Shown piece by piece: positions 8,454-17,025 of a DNA stretch of 64,000 nucleotides. This DNA is from Arthrobacter sp. M4 (GTDB lineage Bacteria > Actinomycetota > Actinomycetes > Actinomycetales > Micrococcaceae), in assembly GCF_020251205.1 (NCBI RefSeq), contig NZ_JAIWYX010000003.1, positions 186,001 to 250,000 on the forward strand. Reading direction: 5' to 3'. The number at the start of each line of letters is the position of its first letter. The first letter of the stretch is position 1. The position numbers and the translations under genes were made by a program. The notes below the pieces were generated by a model. That model did not search any database, had not been told where the DNA came from, and worked only from the letters and a program-made list of their open reading frames with translations.

Positions 8454-11400
8454 CCATGTCCATCGCTAGGCTTTCCGCGCAATCAGGACTGAAGTACCTG
8501 TTCAAGACCACCATGATGGACGATGTCAGCACCCCTCCCCCGGACGCCACCACGTACTACATGCAGGCTGGGACGCCTCAGGGCCGCTGGATCGGCAGCG
8601 GACTCGCCGGCATCGACCGGAGCACCGGTGACCACGTCACCGAAACTGACGCGAAAGCGGTCTTCGACCGCGCCGTCCATCCCGACGCCGGCACTCCCCT
8701 CGGAAGGCCCCACGGCCAACCAACCATCACCCAGGCCGGAGACGGGAAGCCCACTGCGCGTCACGCCGTCGTCGGCTTTGACCTGACCTTCAGCGTTCCC
8801 AAGTCTGTGTCGGTTCTCTGGGCGCTGAGCCCCCGCAGCGTTCAGGACCAGATCCTCGAGACCCATCACGACGCTGTCAGCGCAACCCTCAAATGGCTCG
8901 AAGAGAGCGTCATCCACACCCGCGCGGGGCGGAACGGAGTCGCGCGAATTAGCACTTTAGGTGCCGTCGCTGCAGCGTTCGATCACTGGGAGTCGCGCAG
9001 CGGCGACCCGCAACTTCACACCCACCTCGTCATAGCCAACCGCGTCCAACGCACCACCGACGGCGCCTGGGTCACCCTTGACTCGCGGACGCTCTACAAG
9101 GCCGCCGTCGCAGCCAGCGAACACTACAACGGCTTGCTGTTCGACGCCCTTCGCCGGAATCTCGGAACCGACACCACCATCAGCGAAACCGGAACCACCA
9201 GCCACAACCCCAGCCAGCAACTCACGGGCATCGACAGCGCCCTGATTCGCGAATTCTCCAACCGCTCCCGCCTCATCGATATTGAAACCGACCGGCTTGT
9301 CGCCGAATGGAGTAAGGAGCACGGCCATCCCCCAACAGCAACCACCATCATCAAGCTTCGCCAGCAGGCAACACTGTCCACACGTGTCCCAAAGACTGAC
9401 CAACCCAAGCCTCTTCACGAACTCTCAAAGCAATGGCGTGCACGTGCAATTGACAAGGGCTTCGACACGAACACGGTCCTGGCCGCCACCATCAGACGCT
9501 CTCACGTCACGCCCTTCGCGCGCTCTGATTTCAACGCGTCCTGGGTTACCGCCGTCGCGTCCCTCACCCGTGAGCATGTTGGGGCCAAGCGCGCCACCTG
9601 GAACCGGTGGAACCTGCTCGCAGAGGCTGAGCGGGTCTGTGCACAGATCCGGTGCCGGTCTTCGGAGGATCGCAACGCGCTGATTGAACTCGTCGCCACC
9701 GCCGCCGAACAACAATCCGTGCCACTGAACGAGTACCGCTACACCCTTCCTCCAGAGGCCCAAGCTGACATGAAGCTCGGGCAGCGCAGTGTCTTCGACT
9801 TCCATGGCTACCGTCTCTTCACGGACGCAAAGACGCTCGCACGCGAAGAAGCCGTCATGGCGGCAAGAAACGACGACGGCGGTCCGGTCGTGCCTGCGAC
9901 CGTCACCATGGACGCGCTCAATGAATTCCGGCAACATGGCCGGTTTGAGTTACACGGGGACCAACGTGCCGCAGCTGCCGAGGTCGCGCTGAGCGGCAAT
10001 CGCCTCGACGCCCTCGTTGGACCGGCAGGTACCGGCAAGACAACAACCCTTGGTGCGGTGAGGGCTATTTGGGAGGCAGAGTACGGCGCGGGCAGCGTCG
10101 TCGGATTGGCCCCTGCCGCTGCCAGCGCCGAGGTGCTCGGCAGGGAGCTGGCGGTGGCCACTGAAAACGTGGCGAAGTGGCTTTACGAGTCCATGGGCCA
10201 AGGTGCGAATGGTCGGGGGGAACGATTCTTTGATCTCGAAAAGCGATTGGCCACGGCTCGGGCGGACGCAGGTCACTGGGTCCTCCGCTATGGGCAAGAA
10301 GCCACCCGCCTTGCAGCCGAGCAGCAGCGATGGACCTTCCATCCAAACCAGCTGATTATCATCGACGAAGCCTCCATGGTCTCCACATTCCAACTCTCGG
10401 AACTCGTCGGCCAAGCCCAAGATGTGGGGGCCAAGATTCTCCTGGTGGGCGACCCGGCACAGCTGGACGCCATTGACGCAGGAGGCGTTCTCGGGTGGCT
10501 TGACCGGCAGGGCAAGACAACTCGACTCAGCACCATCTGGAGGTTTGAGGATATTTGGGAGCGGGAAGCGTCATTGAAACTCCGAACCGGAGACTACACG
10601 GCCATTGGGGACTATGAGCGGCATCAACGGCTTCGGCACGGCAGTTACATGGAGGTGGTCGATCAGGCTTACCGGGCCTGGCAAACAGATGCTCGTACTG
10701 GAAAGTCATCCATTTTGATTGCCGCGGACAATGACACCGTCAACATGCTGAATGAACGTGCCCAAGCGGATCTCGTGGTTCAGGGCCTCGTGGATGCCGA
10801 AGAGACAGTCCCTTTAAGCGATGGTTTACACGCTGGGCGTGGAGACACCATCATCGCCCGCCGCAACGACCGCAATGTCGTGGACAGCAACGGCGACTTC
10901 CTCCGGAACGGAAGCCTGCTCGACGTCGTCAGCCTTGGTAGGCGTGACAACTCCCTTGTCGCGACGCGACGCGATACTGGGGCGAGCGTCACCCTTCACT
11001 GTGACTATATAGGGTCGGCAGTCGAATTGGGCTACGCGACGACGGCGCATCGGTCGCAAGGGATCACGGTTGATACTGGCCATACCGTTGTCACGCAGGG
11101 CAGGCTGACCCGTGAGCTCTTATATGTGAGCATGACGCGGGGTCGATCCGGCAATTACGCCTACGTGAGCGAAGGCGATTCGTCAGACCACCAGGCTCTC
11201 GACCCTGCCCTGCGGCCTTCGTGGCGGACGATTCTGGGAGAGATCCTTGCCGCAGAAGGTGCTGAACGAACCGCTCATGAGGTTGGGGAAATAGAACGTT
11301 TGAAGGCTGACAGCCTGGAGCGACTAAGTGGGGAGTACGACTATCTGGCACAGATTGTCGCTTCCGACGACCTGTCTCGAGTTCTCGAGCTTCACAGAGC

Positions 11401-12019
11401 TGAAGTGGTTGAGGAACTAAAGAAGTCGCCGTCATGGGGGCCAGCCGTCGCTGCATGGCGCCGGGCCTCGAGCTTCAACCGCGCAAGTGCAGAGCGTACC
11501 GTCGTGCAGGCTTTAGAGAGCATCTCTACTGCGGTGGATACGGCAGCCGTGATTCACGCAAGACTGCGACAACACCGTGATCCAACACACAGGAGCGAAC
11601 TTGACCCTTTGTCGGAGCATCTTCGAACTGATCGTCCTGATCTTGCTGATCTGCTCGCCCAGGTGAAGGCCCGAATTGCGAGACGCACAGACGACGTCGC
11701 ATCGAATGCCATGCTGTTCGAGAGCGACTGGAAGCGAGGGCTAATCGAGTCCGTGGGGCCAAGTGAATCGGAGGTCGTGAGCGAAATCGTCAGACGCGTC
11801 GCAATCTTCAGGGACCGATGGGGCGTTTCGGATTCTCCCCTGCCTTTGGGACCCATTCCGTCTGACTATGAATGGGAACAAAGCGAGCAAAGAACAATAG
11901 TTGAAACGGAAATCGAACAGATCAAATTGCATTCGATCCCACCGACATCAGAACAGGGCTCGATTTATCAATTAGGTTCCCAGCGCGACGCCCTTATTGG
12001 AGCCGGCTGGCAGCTCTAA
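8450..12019 (+). CDS. MobF-type conjugative relaxase-helicase (TraA/TrwC-like)
   Basis: About 1189 residues from the ATG that overlaps the upstream stop; a GTG-type extension to 8411 is possible but less likely. The N-terminal third is a TrwC/MobF relaxase. It has tyrosines near residues 36-37 (TTYYMQ), the block GKPTARHAVVGFDLTFSVPKS, and the HUH metal site in DPQLHTHLVIANR (H190, H192). A RecD2-like helicase follows, with GPAGTGKTT at 524, IIIDEASM near 636 and a C-terminal helicase block (ELGYATTAHRSQGITVD). The enzyme nicks oriT and unwinds the transferred strand. The last 250 residues are helical with no clear motif. Confidence 0.95.
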   Translation: MTMSIARLSAQSGLKYLFKTTMMDDVSTPPPDATTYYMQAGTPQGRWIGSGLAGIDRSTGDHVTETDAKAVFDRAVHPDAGTPLGRPHGQPTITQAGDGKPTARHAVVGFDLTFSVPKSVSVLWALSPRSVQDQILETHHDAVSATLKWLEESVIHTRAGRNGVARISTLGAVAAAFDHWESRSGDPQLHTHLVIANRVQRTTDGAWVTLDSRTLYKAAVAASEHYNGLLFDALRRNLGTDTTISETGTTSHNPSQQLTGIDSALIREFSNRSRLIDIETDRLVAEWSKEHGHPPTATTIIKLRQQATLSTRVPKTDQPKPLHELSKQWRARAIDKGFDTNTVLAATIRRSHVTPFARSDFNASWVTAVASLTREHVGAKRATWNRWNLLAEAERVCAQIRCRSSEDRNALIELVATAAEQQSVPLNEYRYTLPPEAQADMKLGQRSVFDFHGYRLFTDAKTLAREEAVMAARNDDGGPVVPATVTMDALNEFRQHGRFELHGDQRAAAAEVALSGNRLDALVGPAGTGKTTTLGAVRAIWEAEYGAGSVVGLAPAAASAEVLGRELAVATENVAKWLYESMGQGANGRGERFFDLEKRLATARADAGHWVLRYGQEATRLAAEQQRWTFHPNQLIIIDEASMVSTFQLSELVGQAQDVGAKILLVGDPAQLDAIDAGGVLGWLDRQGKTTRLSTIWRFEDIWEREASLKLRTGDYTAIGDYERHQRLRHGSYMEVVDQAYRAWQTDARTGKSSILIAADNDTVNMLNERAQADLVVQGLVDAEETVPLSDGLHAGRGDTIIARRNDRNVVDSNGDFLRNGSLLDVVSLGRRDNSLVATRRDTGASVTLHCDYIGSAVELGYATTAHRSQGITVDTGHTVVTQGRLTRELLYVSMTRGRSGNYAYVSEGDSSDHQALDPALRPSWRTILGEILAAEGAERTAHEVGEIERLKADSLERLSGEYDYLAQIVASDDLSRVLELHRAEVVEELKKSPSWGPAVAAWRRASSFNRASAERTVVQALESISTAVDTAAVIHARLRQHRDPTHRSELDPLSEHLRTDRPDLADLLAQVKARIARRTDDVASNAMLFESDWKRGLIESVGPSESEVVSEIVRRVAIFRDRWGVSDSPLPLGPIPSDYEWEQSEQRTIVETEIEQIKLHSIPPTSEQGSIYQLGSQRDALIGAGWQL

Positions 12020-12036
12020 TCTGGTTGAAGGGGAAA

Positions 12037-12600
12037 ATGTTGATAGCCAACCCAGTCCTTAAACCAAGGGTGGCGACAGTCCCACTGGTCCTAGTCAGCG
12101 CGGCTGTCTCGATCGGCTGCGTTCTTTTTCTAATTGTTGTGCCCGCTGCGACCCAGCCTTGGTCGCCGGCAGTAATAGTCAGCGGGGGAGTTCTTCTTTC
12201 AGCAGTCCTCGTCCTCGCCGCTCAATGGTGGACACGAGCACGACGTCGCCACGCGTGGGCAGTGTATGCAAACGAAAGGTGGGCGATGCTGACTGCCACC
12301 AAGCTCGCGGCCGGTACGACGACGGAAATAACCGTGCTCAGTGTCGACGAAGTACAACCCACAGGATCTTGGATCACCATCAACTGGAACCGCTTCGGCC
12401 ATATTCAACATGCCTGGCTGGAGGCCTTGCCTGAGTCGATCTGGCCGGGGTCGGTCCTCTTGGTGGCCCCCGATCCGGAGCAGGTGAGGCCAGGGATGCC
12501 ATGGCCCGAAACGTACTTCATCCAGGCGTCGGATTGTCTCGCATCGGCGCCTGCCGACGGTCAGCCAAGCACACGTCTGCCCGGCATTGTGCCAAAGTAG
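12037..12600 (+). CDS. Two-TM membrane protein downstream of relaxase
   Basis: A 187-residue protein from ATG 12037 with GAAGGGG just upstream. Two membrane segments occupy about residues 14-38 and 45-65, followed by WWTRARRRHAW and a soluble domain with strands such as TTEITVLSVDEVQ and SWITINWNRFGHIQHAWLE. It starts 17 bp after the relaxase stop, so it is probably cotranscribed. No family is recognised. It may be an accessory transfer protein, judging only from its place. Confidence 0.55.
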   Translation: MLIANPVLKPRVATVPLVLVSAAVSIGCVLFLIVVPAATQPWSPAVIVSGGVLLSAVLVLAAQWWTRARRRHAWAVYANERWAMLTATKLAAGTTTEITVLSVDEVQPTGSWITINWNRFGHIQHAWLEALPESIWPGSVLLVAPDPEQVRPGMPWPETYFIQASDCLASAPADGQPSTRLPGIVPK

Positions 12601-12629
12601 TCAGCTTGAGGTGAACACATGTCCGCCGA

Positions 12630-12758
12630 GTGGCTGGAAGCAACGCCCTCGGCGTCCCAATCTTCATCCTGTGGGAGGAGGGTGGAACCCTGCGTACCAA
12701 CCAAAGCCGCTGGGAGCTCCCTGAACGCCTGTACGCTACATACCCGATTTCATGGTAA
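12630..12758 (+). CDS. Possible 42-residue peptide or gene remnant
   Basis: The frame from GTG 12630 to TAA 12758 reads VAGSNALGVPIFILWEEGG, then TLRTNQSRWELPERLYATY, PISW. The composition looks like real protein rather than a random frame. It is the only such stretch in the 350 bp between the two-TM gene and the DUF6119-like gene. No good ribosome-binding site is present, and it could equally be the tail of a lost gene. The remainder (12759-12950) shows nothing I can name. Confidence 0.25.
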   Translation: MAGSNALGVPIFILWEEGGTLRTNQSRWELPERLYATYPISW

Positions 12759-12950
12759 GACCCGGCACAGGCAGACAACCGAATAATTGCCAACGCCAAA
12801 CCCACCCGTGTTCAGATCTTTGACACCAGTCATTGTTCCTATAGCCGATGGGTGCGCCTAGGCAAACAGAGTCGACATCGCAAGGGAGAACTGCGGCAGG
12901 CGAGTGGCGTGGTGCCCAATCGAAACTCCTCCATCGTGGTAACAAGAACC

Positions 12951-14579
12951 ATGGTGGAGATTGTCGCGACGAAGCGCACGACGCTTTATAGAATGCTCGA
13001 AGGCAGCACGCTCGAAACGGCTCTTACCGAGGCACGCCGGGAGTCCGATGATGATTTTACGGTAACCGATCTGACGATGGAACATCGTCCCGCCCGTCTC
13101 GTCGCCGGATCAATAGCGACGAGCGCGAAGTGGGCCAACGACGTGAAGATCCTCACCGGGCACTCCGTCTCGCTGTCGAACAGTTCACCCGGAGCTGCGC
13201 TCCTGATTCAAGACATGGACAAGATAATCTGGGCTCTCACCTGGGGCACCGGATTCCATTTCCTCGATTCCGAACAAATCGACTTCGGATTCGGATCACG
13301 CGTCGTCGCCCGTTCCGCGCTTCCCTCCGAGGTGAAGTCGCTGACGAAGACAGTGCTCGATCACCGGGCGCGCGTCGACCGCAGCTCGATGCCGAACGGC
13401 AGCACTATTCGAGACCTGGGCGTGGACGGCTACGGCGAGGTTGTCAGCAGGATCGAAGCGAAAGCCGTGATCGGGGATCTCGCGGTCGGCGACAAGGTGA
13501 TCCTGCTCCGCGCCGCTGATTCCTTGAATGTCCCTCTCGCGAAGTCGCCCGAACGCCTCATACGAGACCTAGGCGTACTCGCGGCGCTGTCCCACCGGCC
13601 CGTGCTCCCTGGTCTCGAGAGTCTCGAGCAGCTTATCGCCCTCAAGCCGCAGGACAGTAGGGTTCCTGCGCTCGACGATAAGCTGATCGATGCTTTGCTC
13701 TCGTCCCAGACTCAGCGGCTGGGAGTGTCGTGGCCGCACGAACGCCTTGACGTCTATGGCCCGGTGATGAGCGCCAAAGTGACTGGGTTGGGCGACCGCA
13801 AACGGCGGGTGTTCGAACAAGCGCCCGAGATCAGCGATCTCATCGAGTGGTTCGCTGATGTGCCGCGTCAGGAGATCTTGGACCGCCTTAGAACCGTGAA
13901 GATCGAGCTGCACAGCGACGCCGAACCGCAGAGCAATACGCTCGTCTCCACGCCGGTTCCACTACGCCGATGGCTCGCCTTCGAAATAGAGGACGACAAT
14001 CAGCGGTTCTGCCTTCACGACGGGAACTGGTACCGGATGGACGATCAGTACCTCGCCCGGATTGACGAGCGTGTCAGCGAGATTCTGGCGGAGCCGGCGT
14101 CACTGACGCTTCCTCCGTGGGGGCAAGAGAAGGAGGATGCGTACAACAAGCGCGCCGCTCAGGTCCTGTCCGGATATTGCTTGGACAAGAAGCTGATCAC
14201 CACTCCCCTGCATTCCCGCGGAGGAATCGAGCCGTGCGATGTGTTCGTCGCACCCGGCGTGCTCATCCATGTGAAGCGTGGCCGCCAATCCTCCGATCTA
14301 AGCCATCTGCTCGCACAGGGGCTCGTTTCCACCGACGCTCTCGCGCGTGACGAGAACGCTCGCTCCGCGTGGAAGAAGCGGATCTTGGAAGAAAGTGACG
14401 GTGCGATCGAGGACGCTCAGCTAAAGGAAGTCATTCTGGCGGTCGGCAGTGAGCGACCCGTCACCGTCGATACCTTGTTCACGTTCACCAAAGTGAATCT
14501 CGTGAAGCAGTTCGACGCACTCCGCTACTTGGGTGTCCAGGTACATGTGGCTACGGTGAGCCCGCCTCCGCAGGATTGA
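12951..14579 (+). CDS. TIGR04141/DUF6119 family sporadically distributed protein
   Basis: About 542 residues from ATG 12951; an upstream GTG at 12852 would add 33 residues. The start (KRTTLYRMLEGSTLETALTEA), the block WGTGFHFLDSEQIDFGFGSRVVARSA and the late strand GVLIHVKRGRQSSDLSHLLAQG are the hallmarks of the TIGR04141/DUF6119 family. Its roughly 550-residue members occur patchily in genomes, often near restriction or other defence genes. The V-x-VKRGR strand resembles a nuclease-fold core strand. The gene stands alone with no partner in operon, and its biochemical role is not known to me. Confidence 0.7.
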   Translation: MVEIVATKRTTLYRMLEGSTLETALTEARRESDDDFTVTDLTMEHRPARLVAGSIATSAKWANDVKILTGHSVSLSNSSPGAALLIQDMDKIIWALTWGTGFHFLDSEQIDFGFGSRVVARSALPSEVKSLTKTVLDHRARVDRSSMPNGSTIRDLGVDGYGEVVSRIEAKAVIGDLAVGDKVILLRAADSLNVPLAKSPERLIRDLGVLAALSHRPVLPGLESLEQLIALKPQDSRVPALDDKLIDALLSSQTQRLGVSWPHERLDVYGPVMSAKVTGLGDRKRRVFEQAPEISDLIEWFADVPRQEILDRLRTVKIELHSDAEPQSNTLVSTPVPLRRWLAFEIEDDNQRFCLHDGNWYRMDDQYLARIDERVSEILAEPASLTLPPWGQEKEDAYNKRAAQVLSGYCLDKKLITTPLHSRGGIEPCDVFVAPGVLIHVKRGRQSSDLSHLLAQGLVSTDALARDENARSAWKKRILEESDGAIEDAQLKEVILAVGSERPVTVDTLFTFTKVNLVKQFDALRYLGVQVHVATVSPPPQD

Positions 14580-14819
14580 TAGCCGCATGCGTAGCAGTTC
14601 AGTCAATCGCCGACGACCTAGAATCACGACCCCGCCAACCGAGCCGAGCCCGAGGCGCCTCCGCGGAGGGCTGCGGATATCAGCAGCATGCGAAGTCGCT
14701 CGCGATCAGGAGCAACCCCGGCGGCGATAGCGGCTGACCACAGCGTAGCCTTCTGACCAATTCTGTATGACAGTCCGACGCTTAGTTGTCATACACACAA
14801 CGACGCGCTGGAAGGCCAA

Positions 14820-15005
14820 ATGGCGAGCTACGTCGACTTCCTGATACGCGAAGACCGCTGGACAGTGCTGAAGCCCCATCTCGAAGGCAACGACAACGGG
14901 AACTCGCATCACCGCGTGCTCGACACCTATCTGCGGATGCTGTCCGAGTACCGCCGCATCATGGACAGCCGGAAGGCGGCCTTAGCCGGCTGGATTACCT
15001 CCTGA
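14820..15005 (+). CDS. Small hypothetical protein, possibly a remnant
   Basis: A 61-residue frame from ATG with GGAAGG 6 bases upstream. It reads MASYVDFLIREDRWTVLKPH and ends MLSEYRRIMDSRKAALAGWI, compact and helical. No family is recognised. Two exact copies of GAACACGGAGGAC follow at 15059-15071 and 15141-15153. The whole 14580-15207 stretch looks like decayed coding DNA between the DUF6119 gene and the K+ channel. Confidence 0.3.
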   Translation: MASYVDFLIREDRWTVLKPHLEGNDNGNSHHRVLDTYLRMLSEYRRIMDSRKAALAGWITS

Positions 15006-15058
15006 CGCGGAAAGAGCTGGAGCGGTCGCTGCGGCAGCATCCACGCGTCCAATCGCCG

Positions 15059-15153
15059 GAACACGGAGGACTAACCGATGGAACGATCGTCAGTAGCGGC
15101 GCTGCTTCGGCGAAAGACTTGCTGCCGCATCCTGAAGCCCGAACACGGAGGAC
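15059..15153. repeat. 13-bp direct repeat pair
   Basis: GAACACGGAGGAC occurs exactly at 15059-15071 and 15141-15153, 82 bp apart, in a stretch without a convincing gene. It may be a duplication relic. Confidence 0.5.
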
Positions 15154-15207
15154 CAAAGCCAAAGCTACACAGGGCAGTTCCGCCCTTCAGGTCCAGGGAC
15201 TGATCAG

Positions 15208-15939
15208 CTAGAAGTCATCTTCCCGTCTTCCTGCCAGCGCCTTCGTCAGGCGCTCAATTTCCTTGGAAAGTCGGGCCACCTCTTCGCGAACGGGGGCTTC
15301 GGTTGCTTCCAATTCCGCGGCCGTCTCCGTGGCGACTTGCTCCACTAGCCACGAGGCTACAGCTGCTGTCACGACACCCAGGACCGCGATGCCCCCGATC
15401 ATGAGTCCGGCGGCGACGAAACGTCCCAAAGTCGTGACTGGGAAATGGTCGCCGTATCCAACGGTCGTAATCGTCGTCAGGGCCCACCACAGGGCGTCCC
15501 CAAAGTTTCGGATGTTGGAGCCATCAGCGTTCTCCTCCACATCAAGAACTGCGAGTGCTCCTGCGTAGGTCAAGAGCACTGCGGAGCCAAGGACGTACGC
15601 CAGGATGCGTCCGCGGAGAGCGTTGCCGGCAGCCCGATGAAGAACTCTCAGTAGGGTAACCAAGCGGAGGAGGCGCAAGGGACGCAGAACAGGGAGTGCC
15701 AGAATGAGGAGTTCATGCAGGTTCCGGACGAACCATCGAACCCGCTGCGGAGCCAGCACGAGGTTCACCAAATAGTCCACAATGAAGAGCGCCCATGTGA
15801 CCCAGACTATGACCTCAAGGGCGACCGAATCCGAGTCAGGAAGGTTCCCGATGACTTGAACCGAGTACGCGGCGAGGAAGGCGATTGCGGCTATGGTGAG
15901 TGGCCATTCCGCGTAGCGGCGCCACGATTCCTGAGTCAT
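15208..15939 (-). CDS. Voltage-gated-type potassium channel
   Basis: A 243-residue protein with a six-segment channel layout. S1 is near 12-30, S2 near 42-62, an arginine-rich S4 lies around 84-103 (LRPLRLLRLVTLLRVLHR), and S5 is near 111-132. The pore loop contains the K+ selectivity filter TVGYGD at 159-164, and S6 is near 172-196. A C-terminal coiled coil (EEVARLSKEIERLTKALAG) probably assembles the tetramer. It is unusual cargo on a mobile element. The downstream neighbour is unrelated and the gene appears to be monocistronic. Confidence 0.92.
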   Translation of the reverse strand: MTQESWRRYAEWPLTIAAIAFLAAYSVQVIGNLPDSDSVALEVIVWVTWALFIVDYLVNLVLAPQRVRWFVRNLHELLILALPVLRPLRLLRLVTLLRVLHRAAGNALRGRILAYVLGSAVLLTYAGALAVLDVEENADGSNIRNFGDALWWALTTITTVGYGDHFPVTTLGRFVAAGLMIGGIAVLGVVTAAVASWLVEQVATETAAELEATEAPVREEVARLSKEIERLTKALAGRREDDF

Positions 15940-16468
15940 GGGTGCATCCTACGACTCAGACGCGCCATGCCTTACCCTCGTTGACGGACTTTTGGTGCCG
16001 TCAGGAATCCATAACAGTCCACGCAAGCGCTTTATGTCCCTGGCCGCCGTCATGTTGGATTTCGGCCCGGGCACCCCCATCGACACTACATTTATCGAGC
16101 CAAACAGGTGACTGATGCGGCCAGCAGCCCGCGTTCGAACAACAACTCGAGGTAGCGTTTTGGATCCTCGGACTTGAGGCGAGTTGGCCGACTGCTACAG
16201 GATCTTAAGGATATGAATCGGATGATGGCCGGCTCGAAGCGGAAGGTAACCATCCAGACGCAACGACGGTGCCATTGTCGAGTCTCCTAGGAACGAGACT
16301 TCCGCTCGTTCATGTCGGGAACATCAATGGCACCGCCGTTGCGGTATGCAGCTATTGTCTGGCCGAGGGGACGGACTAGGGCAGCTCAGAGTTCGAGTAG
16401 TTTCGAGCCAAGGAAATCAGGAGATGCACCCCCTAATCGAGCGACGCAAAGGTCCGGGGCACAGACAC
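15940..16468. other. Gene-free 529 bp holding a nested hairpin element
   Basis: I find no convincing gene between the K+ channel start and the 3' end of ssb. The clearest structure is the repeat at 16261-16341, listed separately. The rest shows no further motif that I can name. Confidence 0.5.
16261..16341. repeat. Nested inverted repeats with alternative inner hairpins
   Basis: Outer arms CAACGACGGTGCCATTG (16261-16277) and CAATGGCACCGCCGTTG (16325-16341) pair at 16 of 17 positions. Inside, two hairpins share the bases GAG and exclude each other: AGTCTC/GAGACT (16281-16286/16295-16300) and GAACGAG/CTCGTTC (16291-16297/16305-16311). This is far more structure than expected by chance. Candidates are a transfer or replication origin, a regulatory RNA, or a non-autonomous mobile repeat. 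Confidence 0.65.
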
Positions 16469-16972
16469 TCAGAACGTCATTTCATTCCCTGCCGCTGCGC
16501 CGAAAGGGGACGCCATCACCGGACCCTTGGTAGCAATGTTGTAGGCAGGTGCCGCCGCCTCGGGCGAGGCTTGGACACCGGCATCGACTTCTGCGTCAGC
16601 GGAAGCGGCGGCGCGGGGCGAACGCTGGTACGTCGATGTGCCGAATCGCAGGTCGGGACCGATGGTGTCAGCCACGATACGACGGGCCTCCCGTCGTTCG
16701 CCGTCCCTTTCGAAGGCACGGAATTCGAGTTCGCCGGAAACCGTGACAGGATCCCCCTTCTTCAGTGAATTGGAAGCGTTCTCTGCAAGCGCCCGGAAGG
16801 CGGACACGTTGTGGAAGACTGGGTCGCCGTCCTGCCATGTCCCGTCTGCGCCCTGGATGCGCTGGTTTACGGCCACCCGCAATTTGGCGTGAGCAATTCC
16901 AGACTCGCCGTAGCTAAGTTCAGGATCCGCGACGAGGTTACCCGCGATGTTGACCGGAATCTTGGTACTCAT
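16469..16972 (-). CDS. ssb: Single-stranded DNA-binding protein
   Basis: A 167-residue SSB. The OB-fold start is IPVNIAGNLVADPEL and the core strands are AKLRVAVNQR, PVFHNVSAFRALAENASNSLKKGDPVTVSGELEFRAF by segments. A low-complexity Ala/Pro-rich tail (about 115-167) lacks the canonical acidic DDDIPF tip and ends GNEMTF. It probably coats transferred single strands in the recipient. It lies 53 bp downstream of the ArdC-like gene, a typical leading-region pairing. It is a mobile-element paralogue, not the chromosomal housekeeping copy, judging by its neighbours. Confidence 0.9.
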   Translation of the reverse strand: MSTKIPVNIAGNLVADPELSYGESGIAHAKLRVAVNQRIQGADGTWQDGDPVFHNVSAFRALAENASNSLKKGDPVTVSGELEFRAFERDGERREARRIVADTIGPDLRFGTSTYQRSPRAAASADAEVDAGVQASPEAAAPAYNIATKGPVMASPFGAAAGNEMTF

Positions 16973-17025
16973 TTTCTATCCTTTCCTCGCAGACGGGACT
17001 TTCCCGCCCCACGCATTGCCGGACG

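Noticed and set aside
16312-16533. Plus-strand frame overlapping the ssb 3' end
   Set aside because: Composition is biased and it overlaps a clear gene in antisense; no ribosome-binding site or motif.
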